Shown here piece after piece: positions 27,299 through 34,195 of a stretch of DNA of 34,195 nucleotides. Source of the DNA: Methanosarcinaceae archaeon (lineage in GTDB: Archaea; Halobacteriota; Methanosarcinia; Methanosarcinales; Methanosarcinaceae); contig JAFGCK010000115.1 in assembly GCA_016932675.1 (NCBI GenBank), positions 1-34,195 of the forward strand, given 5' to 3'. Numbering within the stretch: position 1 is the stretch's first letter; each line of letters starts with the position of its first letter. The notes under the pieces were generated by a model that was not told the DNA's origin, searched no databases, and was given only the letters and a program-made list of their open reading frames with translations. Position numbers and translations under genes: made by a program.

Positions 27299-28042
27299 AT
27301 GAAAAAGGAAGAGATCATCATGGAAAATTCGTATCAGATAGCAAGGATACTGGACATACCTATAAAGATACACATATCTTTTTTGCTGGTGCTGCCGTTC
27401 TTTGCGTGGATGTTTGCAATTCAGCCGGAACCCTTCGGCTTTGCAGGAATCGAATCCGCATTCATCAAATATATACTGTCACTAATGACGGCTATTCTGC
27501 TCTTTGTCTCAGTATTGATACATGAGCTGGCCCATTCTTATTTCTCTCTGAGGTACGGAGGAAGCATCAGTGAGATCACTCTTTACCTGATCGGAGGTGT
27601 CTCGGCCATGGAGGGAGAGCTGAGAGATCCTTCCAATGAGGCAAAAATGGCATTTGTAGGACCTTTTTCAAGTATCATTATCGGGATTTTCCTGTTGCTG
27701 CTCAATTATGTTTTCAGCCCGGCGATTTCTCTTTCAGATGGGAATCCTTTTTTTCTGATGATCTTCATTCTGGGTTACATAAACATAATACTTGGGCTGT
27801 TCAATCTCATCCCGGCCTTTCCAATGGACGGAGGACGTATACTTCGGGCCTTTCTTGCACAACGCATGGGTTTTGTGGAAGCCACGGAGAAGGCTGCATT
27901 CATCGGGAAGATACTTGCCTTTGCAATGGGCCTTTTTGGTCTGTTCACCAGTTTCTGGCTCATTCTGATCGCTTTCTTCATTTATATGGGCGCCAGCGGC
28001 GAAGAGCAGCAGGTCAGGAATAGATATGAAAAATATAACTGA
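27299..28042 (+). CDS. M50 (site-2 protease) family metallopeptidase
   Basis: VLIHELAHSYFSLRYGG (HExxH) and NLIPAFPMDGGRILRAFLA (second motif). No CBS domains. Confidence 0.93.
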   Translation: MKKEEIIMENSYQIARILDIPIKIHISFLLVLPFFAWMFAIQPEPFGFAGIESAFIKYILSLMTAILLFVSVLIHELAHSYFSLRYGGSISEITLYLIGGVSAMEGELRDPSNEAKMAFVGPFSSIIIGIFLLLLNYVFSPAISLSDGNPFFLMIFILGYINIILGLFNLIPAFPMDGGRILRAFLAQRMGFVEATEKAAFIGKILAFAMGLFGLFTSFWLILIAFFIYMGASGEEQQVRNRYEKYN

Positions 28043-28102
28043 ACAGCATACCCGGCAGGACAGATTTGCGGATAACGGCCGGATATTCCCATTACGTAGT
28101 TT

Positions 28103-28303
28103 GTGGATATTGAAAATCTCATGGAAATGCAGGATGAGACATCACAGGGACTTAGCGATAATGGAAGGGATCTATTCATGATCGCAAAAGTTCTGAGCAG
28201 AATAATAGCTTTTGTTGATCCCGAAAAAGAGCCTGAATGCGTCAATGTCACAAAAATGCTGCTCAATATCCTGAGAAAAAGAGAACCAGACATAATACAG
28301 TAA
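28103..28303 (+). CDS. Small hypothetical protein
   Basis: 66 aa ORF MDIENLMEMQDETSQGLSDNGRDLFMIAKVLSRIIAFVDPEKEPECVNVTKMLLNILRKREPDIIQ; composition protein-like, no family recognised. Confidence 0.45.
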   Translation: MDIENLMEMQDETSQGLSDNGRDLFMIAKVLSRIIAFVDPEKEPECVNVTKMLLNILRKREPDIIQ

Positions 28304-28500
28304 TTCCAAAGAGAAAAACTTTTCATAGGGACCACGCATTTCCAGGACATGTACAATTTTGGCATTCAATTGATGCAAAATGATATGATAGGATCACAGT
28401 CTGGAATGACCGGGATTTATATAAGATATGTGTTATTTTAAGTTTTAAAATTCAAACATGAAAGAAAATTCAAAATTGAATTAAAATTAAAGACGGTTTT

Positions 28501-28650
28501 GTTTAAATAAAATAATTGCTGAAATTTATAGTGTAGGCAGGATGCAGATCAAAAGCAACCTGCATACCGATAGTGGAGTATGAGGGGTTCCTGAACAGGG
28601 TGTGGAATTAAGGAAATGGTGTCCTTCATATTACTGAAGGATGCCATTTT
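28501..28650 (+). ncRNA. Candidate small non-coding RNA with own promoter and terminal hairpin
   Basis: TATA-like GTTTAAATAAAAT (28501-28513), internal hairpin ATGCAG/CTGCAT (28542-28547/28560-28565), and terminal hairpin ATGGTGTCCTTCA-TATTAC-TGAAGGATGCCAT (28616-28647) followed by TTT. No ORF in the interval. Confidence 0.35.
28616..28647. terminator. Strong hairpin 3' of glgP (minus) and of the candidate ncRNA (plus)
   Basis: 13-bp stem with two G-T wobble pairs, 6-nt loop. Confidence 0.6.
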
Positions 28651-28703
28651 ATGTTCATACGTTGATCCTAAAGTCCTTTTCTGACCCCCCGGGGATCAAC
28701 TGG

Positions 28704-30389
28704 TCAACACAGGTAGGCCTCAGTAGCATACCTGCGCATCATCCTGTGGCAATTGAAATAGTATGCGATCATTTCCACGGAGTTCTTCATCATCGTCACC
28801 CACTCATCCCTCCTTTCATAGTATTTTGGTACTATGTTGTACTCCAGTTTATTGTAGAGGTCGTCACGTTCTATCGCCTCGATCTCTTCGGGAGATTTGC
28901 CCGGGTCTATTCTCGATCCTATGGAATAGCCTGTGACACCCGGGACACACCCCTCGATCCACCAGCCATCGGGTACACTGAAATTCACGACCCCGTTGTG
29001 AGCAGCTTTCATACCGCTTGTACCGGAAGCTTCAAATGGTCTTTTTGGTGTGTTCAACCATACATCCACCCCGGAGACCATTTTTAAGGCAAGGGACATA
29101 TCATAGTTTTCCAGGAAAGATATTCTGATCGTATCTTTCAGCTCATCGATGTAGCCAAAGATCTCATTTATGATGGCCTTGCCCCGTGTATCAGAAGGAT
29201 GGGCCTTTCCAGCAAATATCAGTTGTATATCACCTCTGTCGTTAACCTTGCGGAGCCTCTCCAGATCGGAGAAAATAAAGGTTGGCCTCTTGTATTCTGT
29301 CATCCGTCGTGCAAAACCGATAGTTAATGTATGATGGTCCATGCCAATTCCCTTTTTCCGGTTTACAAGATCAATGAGCTCTTTTTTGGCATTCATGTGG
29401 GCCTGCCAGATCTCATGATTAGGTACACTTTTTACCCGCACCAGAAGTTCAGGCTCATTGGCCCAGCCAGGAAGGTGCCTGTCATAGAGTTCCCTGAAAT
29501 GGGAGCATACCCATGTATATGAGTGGACGCCGTTGGTTATGGAGTTGAACTTGTAGCCCGGAAACATCTTTTCGGAGATCTCCCTGTGTCTTTTTGCCAC
29601 ACCGTTCACATAATCGGAGAGGTTCAGGGCCAGCAGGGTCATATTAAGTTCACTGTTTCCGCCGTAGGTCCTGAGTATCTCAAGATCATGTCCCTCCCCG
29701 ATGACCTCCTGTACAAGATTATAAGAGAATGCATCGTGACCACTGGCAACAGGCGTATGGGTTGTGAATACACACAGATCCTTTACTTTTTCAGGGTCCA
29801 TTCCATTCATGTGCAAAAGCTCAACGGTCAAAAGACTTGAATGACCCTCATTCATGTGATACTTCCTTATGTGAAGACCCATTTCCTCAAGCATCCTGAC
29901 CCCACCGATACCAAGTATCATTTCCTGCTTGAACCTGTATCTCCTGTCACCTCCGTAAAGATGATCGGTGATCGACCTGTCTTCCGGGGAGTTGCCTTCG
30001 ACATCTGTGTCCAGCAATATCACAGGGATCTTCTCTTCTGTAAGGCTTTTGTGTTCATACAGCCATGCCCTTACCCTGACATCCCTGCCACTCATGCGGA
30101 TATTTATTTGCTCTGGAAGAAGTGTCATGTACTCTTCAGGAGACCAGAGCTGCATATCCTCGGACTGCATGCCGGAAGCATCCAGTTCCTGTTTGAAATG
30201 GCCTTTTCTGCTTACCAGCGACACACCCACAAGCGGCAGGCCAAGGTCTCCACTGGCCCTTATAACATCACCTGCAAGTATGCCAAGGCCGCCACTATAG
30301 GTGGGGATCTCATTCTTCAATCCGATCTCCATTGAGAAATAAGCGATCTTTGCGTCATTGAGAACTTTAACAGCTTTATTCATTGTCAT
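28704..30389 (-). CDS. glgP: Alpha-glucan phosphorylase (short form, GT35)
   Basis: AYFSMEIGLKNEIPTYSGGLGILAGD, HMNEGHSSLL, FTTHTPVASGHDAF, SITNGVHSYTW, WLNTPKRPFEASGTSGMKAAHNGVVNFSVPDGWW. Confidence 0.96.
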   Translation of the reverse strand: MTMNKAVKVLNDAKIAYFSMEIGLKNEIPTYSGGLGILAGDVIRASGDLGLPLVGVSLVSRKGHFKQELDASGMQSEDMQLWSPEEYMTLLPEQINIRMSGRDVRVRAWLYEHKSLTEEKIPVILLDTDVEGNSPEDRSITDHLYGGDRRYRFKQEMILGIGGVRMLEEMGLHIRKYHMNEGHSSLLTVELLHMNGMDPEKVKDLCVFTTHTPVASGHDAFSYNLVQEVIGEGHDLEILRTYGGNSELNMTLLALNLSDYVNGVAKRHREISEKMFPGYKFNSITNGVHSYTWVCSHFRELYDRHLPGWANEPELLVRVKSVPNHEIWQAHMNAKKELIDLVNRKKGIGMDHHTLTIGFARRMTEYKRPTFIFSDLERLRKVNDRGDIQLIFAGKAHPSDTRGKAIINEIFGYIDELKDTIRISFLENYDMSLALKMVSGVDVWLNTPKRPFEASGTSGMKAAHNGVVNFSVPDGWWIEGCVPGVTGYSIGSRIDPGKSPEEIEAIERDDLYNKLEYNIVPKYYERRDEWVTMMKNSVEMIAYYFNCHRMMRRYATEAYLC

Positions 30390-30534
30390 ATCCGGTCCTC
30401 CTGATATTCTGGAACTCGCCCCGTCAGGGATCGGTCTCTGTAGTAGGTTAATGTCCTGCTAGGATTTAATATGTTATTACTCGGAAAAATTTCAGGGAAT
30501 AATATACCCGGTATTCTTCGGAAAACAGACTTAT

Positions 30535-30548
30535 AGTGAAACTTCACT
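30535..30548. promoter_or_regulatory. Short inverted repeat in the glgP/S-layer divergent intergenic region
   Basis: AGTGAA-AC-TTCACT. Confidence 0.3.
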
Positions 30549-30638
30549 TGTGCCGGAACAAAGAAGATTGATATATTATGACCTGACATAGAAGAATAGG
30601 TTATAGAAACAAACTGAAATTGAGGTCAGGGGTTAGAT

Positions 30639-33251
30639 ATGAATAGAATTTATGGTCATGCCTTACTTATAGGTGTACTTGCACTTTTATTGTCAACGGT
30701 CACTTTGTCAGCCGCAGCTGTGGCTCAGGGGAACAGCACTGGTAACAGGATCTGGGCAGCTGATGCGAACGTTTCCCTGAAATACACATGGACAGCACAA
30801 AGTTACTCCGGTTTTTATTATGATCTGGACTCCGGCGAGGGGTCTGAGAATTTGACCGTGACGCTGCAAAGCTACAGTGACAGATCCATCCAGGACGGAG
30901 ACCTGGAATATTCCACAGTACCTATAGAAACGGATTTCGAACAGGATGAGTGGGGTTCATACGAAACGATAGGATTCCTTGCAGAGAGATATTTTGCCGG
31001 TTATACCGATGATACCGGATTTGCGGATGAGACGATAAGCATAATGTCCAACGGCGAACTTTCAGAGGTCCTGATGGACACGGATGATGAACTGTCTGTG
31101 TTCTCCGGTTCGTCGATCGTGCTTGAAGAAGGCTATGAGCTTAACATACAGGAAGTGGACCTTGACGGCAACAGTGTGCTTGTCAGCCTGGAGAGGGATG
31201 GTGATGAAATCGATACCGGAATTGTATCCTCAGACGACGATTATGTGTATGAGACAGACCTCGGGTCCCGGGAAGACGTACCGGTCATAGTTGTCCATTT
31301 CAACGATATCTTCAGGGGAACGGAAACGAACGCGGTGTTTGTGGAAGGTATCTTCCAGATATCAGAGGACTATATAAAGATCGATTCCGGCGATGATTTC
31401 GGAAAAATGGAAGTTGACACCATCAGTTCGGTCAGGATCACCATGCATAATTCCGACGCCATATCCCTTGGCATGGGTGATACTGTCAATGTAATGGGTG
31501 ACCTGAGATTCATCGTTGCAGATGACGACATATTGAGATTCGGCCCGGAAATAGACATCTCAGAACCTGGAACCTATGAGCTAAGAGGAACTGTCGCAGA
31601 AGCAGGAGTACTTACCTGGACTCCGCTGAACTTTGCTGGATTCTACTACAATATAGATGAAGGTGTGGGCACCGAATCACTGCAGGTCACCGATATCAGT
31701 GGCAGGACCATACCGGATGGCAGTCTTGTCTACAGGAGTGAGCCGCAACAGGTCAGCTTCGGGTATGACGACTGGGGTACGTTCAATGTGATCGGTTTTC
31801 TGGCAGAGAAGTATTTTGCCGGCTACTCCGGCGACACGGCATTTGCAGACGAGGACAGCCTGCTCTCAGGAGGACAGCTTACAGAGGTGCTTATCGACAG
31901 TGACATGGAAACTTCCCTGTACTCAGGATCAGGACTTGTACTTGAGGACGGATACAAACTGGTCATTGAAGAGATCGACCTTGATGGTGACAGCGTACTG
32001 GTGTCTCTTGAGAAAGATGGCGATGAAGTTGATACGGACGTGGTGCCCGGAGGAGGGGATTATGTTTACGAGACCGACATAGGCGATGCTGAAGACCTTG
32101 CGGTCATAGCAGTACACTTCCAGGACATATTCAGGGGAACTGAGACAAATGCGGTCTTCGTCGAGGGTATCTTCCAGATATCGGAGGACTACGTAGAAGT
32201 ACAGTCCGGGGACAGCTTCGGGGAAATGGAAGTAGCTTCCTTCTCATCTGCAGAGATAAGCATGGAAAACAATGATCCCATATCCCTTTCAAGGGACGAT
32301 ACGATAGATGTTACCGAGGACATCTCATTCAAGGTTGCAGATTCCGATACCCTGAGATATTACCCCTTCGTGGAGGTAACTACCGCATCCACGGAGCCTC
32401 TTGAAATTGAAGTGGACAAAGCCATCGAGCAGAACAGCTCGGTAACTATCAGAGTCACTTCAAGAGGTGCTGCTGTGTCTGATGCCATTGTAATGTTCGG
32501 TGAAGACCATATAGGTGAGACTTCCACTGACGGTACCATCGAATATACACCAGAAGATGCAGGCACCTTTACTGTTACAGCTGAAAAAGAAGGCTTTGCC
32601 CGGGGAAGCATAGAAGTGTATGTGATATCACCCGAAGACGTCACCAGGAAGCTTGCAATTGAAGTGGCGCCTCAAAACATTATCGAAGGAGACCGTATAG
32701 AGATCTCGGTGATCACCCTGATCAATGGGGAACCTGTTGAAGGTGTTGAAGTGTTCTATGATGGCATAAGCATCGGCACTACAGATGATGAAGGCCTGGT
32801 CAGCTATACAACACGCGACCCGGGAATTCACAAACTGACAAGTTCTTCGGACCGATATCTCCCGGCTGAACTGAACATCGAAGTAAAGGGATCCATGGCC
32901 AGATTTACGTATTCGGACCTTGATATCGATCCCCTTCTGATACAGACGGGAGAAAAGGTAACGATCACTGTAAATGTTGAGAACACAGGCAGCGAAGCGG
33001 GCGAAGAGATAGTTGGGCTCATGGTCAACGGAGAACCCAGCGGCAATGAAAGTATCAGCCTTGAACCCGGCACAAACCGGTCGGTAGAGTTCACTGTGAC
33101 AGGAGATGGACCCGGAACCTATAATGTCAGTGTCGGGACTCTCAACGGCAGCTTTGAGGTAGAGGAAGCGGGGATACCTGCTCCTGGGGTGATATTCACA
33201 TTGATGCTGGTGCTCAGTGTAGCATTGTGGCTGTCCAGGAAAAGAGAGTAG
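30639..33251 (+). CDS. S-layer protein with two tandem Methanosarcina-type S-layer domains, Ig-like/CARDB-like stalk and C-terminal TM anchor
   Basis: Signal peptide (LIGVLALLLSTVTLSAAAVAQG); two about 276-aa repeats starting near 30786 and 31614, both with TW..Y/FxGFYY, GFLAE+YFAGY, DLDG(N/D)SVLVSLE+DGDE and IFRGTETNAVFVEGIFQISEDY; C-terminal IPAPGVIFTLMLVLSVALWLSRKRE. Confidence 0.93.
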   Translation: MNRIYGHALLIGVLALLLSTVTLSAAAVAQGNSTGNRIWAADANVSLKYTWTAQSYSGFYYDLDSGEGSENLTVTLQSYSDRSIQDGDLEYSTVPIETDFEQDEWGSYETIGFLAERYFAGYTDDTGFADETISIMSNGELSEVLMDTDDELSVFSGSSIVLEEGYELNIQEVDLDGNSVLVSLERDGDEIDTGIVSSDDDYVYETDLGSREDVPVIVVHFNDIFRGTETNAVFVEGIFQISEDYIKIDSGDDFGKMEVDTISSVRITMHNSDAISLGMGDTVNVMGDLRFIVADDDILRFGPEIDISEPGTYELRGTVAEAGVLTWTPLNFAGFYYNIDEGVGTESLQVTDISGRTIPDGSLVYRSEPQQVSFGYDDWGTFNVIGFLAEKYFAGYSGDTAFADEDSLLSGGQLTEVLIDSDMETSLYSGSGLVLEDGYKLVIEEIDLDGDSVLVSLEKDGDEVDTDVVPGGGDYVYETDIGDAEDLAVIAVHFQDIFRGTETNAVFVEGIFQISEDYVEVQSGDSFGEMEVASFSSAEISMENNDPISLSRDDTIDVTEDISFKVADSDTLRYYPFVEVTTASTEPLEIEVDKAIEQNSSVTIRVTSRGAAVSDAIVMFGEDHIGETSTDGTIEYTPEDAGTFTVTAEKEGFARGSIEVYVISPEDVTRKLAIEVAPQNIIEGDRIEISVITLINGEPVEGVEVFYDGISIGTTDDEGLVSYTTRDPGIHKLTSSSDRYLPAELNIEVKGSMARFTYSDLDIDPLLIQTGEKVTITVNVENTGSEAGEEIVGLMVNGEPSGNESISLEPGTNRSVEFTVTGDGPGTYNVSVGTLNGSFEVEEAGIPAPGVIFTLMLVLSVALWLSRKRE

Positions 33252-33268
33252 GAACATAAGAATTGAGT

Positions 33269-33300
33269 ACCTGCCTTTATGGCAGGTATTTTTCTTTTTA
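33269..33300 (+). terminator. Intrinsic-type terminator of the S-layer gene
   Basis: TACCTGCC-TTTAT-GGCAGGTA perfect 8-bp stem followed by TTTTTCTTTTT. Confidence 0.8.
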
Positions 33301-33384
33301 CCATGGTGTCTTTTTCTGTGTGGGCCCATGATGTTGGCAACGCCGTCTCATCTGTATTGATCGGCATACCATATGTCCGGAGTC

Positions 33385-34195
33385 TCAATACTTTCCTGAC
33401 AGGAATGTGAAAGTGCTTCTGGAAATGCCTTTCAGTGCATTCTGGATCGATATGAAAGGACCCCAGGTCCCGTACACCTGCATTGGCCGGTGATCCCAGA
33501 CAAGTATGCATGCTCCTAAAAGTATGAATATACATCCCTGGATCGTTTTCATTATCAACGGTTCGTGCAGGAAGAAGAAACCAAATATTATGCCACTTAC
33601 CGGCTCAAGCAATGCAAGCACACTGACTGTCTGAGCGCTTATCTTCGAAGCGCTGTTGAGATATAAAAGAGATGCGAATGCAGTTGTCATAAGCCCAAAG
33701 AGGATTAGCACGGGCATATTAGGTATAAGGATGTCCTGCGGTACTTTGCCGGAAAAGGGCATCAGGATTACCAGGCTGATGAATGTGGACCAGAATAACT
33801 GCGCCATACCCGGATATTCGTTCTTCAGATGGTTGACGGTCATGATAGTACCACTGTAGGAGATGCCCGATATAAGCCCGAATACGAGTCCGGTCACAAG
33901 ATGGTCATTCTGGGAAAATGGACCATTTGAAGGCAGAACCACCATTAGGATCCCCGCCATAGAGACAAGAAGGGATATTATACCCCGCCGGGTTATCTTT
34001 TCTTTCAGGAAAACAGGTGATAGAAGAGTTACATAGACAGGTGCAGTGTAAAGGAGCAGCACAGCTATCGAAAGACCCGAGTATTTGATCGAGCTGTAGT
34101 AGGAATATGCGGTAACTACATTGAAAATACCAATTAAAACTAAATAGCCCTTTTTTCTACCTGTTTTAATTACATTATACTTTTTTGTAAGTAAC
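33385..34195 (-). CDS. EamA/DMT family transporter (5' end truncated by window)
   Basis: The minus frame stays open to the window end (..GYLVLIGIFNVVTAYSYYSSIKYSGLSIAVLLLYTAPVYVTLLSPVFLKEKITRRG..) with the typical EamA repeat LLEPVSGIIFGFFFLHEPL. Confidence 0.9.
   Translation of the reverse strand, partial: LLTKKYNVIKTGRKKGYLVLIGIFNVVTAYSYYSSIKYSGLSIAVLLLYTAPVYVTLLSPVFLKEKITRRGIISLLVSMAGILMVVLPSNGPFSQNDHLVTGLVFGLISGISYSGTIMTVNHLKNEYPGMAQLFWSTFISLVILMPFSGKVPQDILIPNMPVLILFGLMTTAFASLLYLNSASKISAQTVSVLALLEPVSGIIFGFFFLHEPLIMKTIQGCIFILLGACILVWDHRPMQVYGTWGPFISIQNALKGISRSTFTFLSGKY

Noticed and set aside
30786-32376. DNA-level tandem repeat in the S-layer gene
   Set aside because: The repeat is explained by the known duplicated S-layer protein domain; nucleotide identity is only partial.
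1-34195. CRISPR array, tRNA or rRNA genes
   Set aside because: No regularly spaced direct repeats and no recognisable tRNA or rRNA sequences were seen by eye; a tRNAscan/CRISPR search would be needed to be definitive.

Overview
The window looks like chromosomal DNA from a methanogenic archaeon, probably a member of the Methanosarcinales. Supporting signs are an S-layer protein with the duplicated Methanosarcina-type S-layer domain, archaeal TATA/BRE-like promoters, and archaeal ThiC, TopA and peroxiredoxin. From left to right it contains: the apparent 3' end of an IS200/IS605-type (TnpB) element; a nitroreductase; topA (-); thiC; an MBL-fold hydrolase; a peroxiredoxin with an unusual N-terminal extension (-); a metalloprotease pseudogene with two in-frame stops; a possible microprotein; a MarC-family protein; and a P-type ATPase resembling Na+/K+-ATPase. 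The centre (about 11.5-25.7 kb) is a tightly packed + strand carbohydrate/glycogen island: GT3-like glycogen synthase, GalT-like nucleotidyltransferase, GT4 glycosyltransferase, CorA, DUF432-like protein, MscS, two tandem GH57 proteins (the first apparently catalytically dead), an ACT-like/V4R protein, GH15 glucoamylase, debranching enzyme and a small winged-helix protein. Downstream are a frameshifted ORF, a polyprenol/dolichol-kinase-like protein (-), an M50 protease, a candidate ncRNA locus, alpha-glucan phosphorylase (-), the S-layer protein and a truncated EamA transporter (-). The most interesting signals are the GH57 active/inactive pair, the coupling of ion and mechanosensitive channels to glycogen genes by stop/start overlaps, the ACT-like/V4R protein in that operon, the IS605/TnpB right end at the window edge, and the promoter-hairpin candidate ncRNA. 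All family calls come from reading the sequence and from memory of families; no database search was run.
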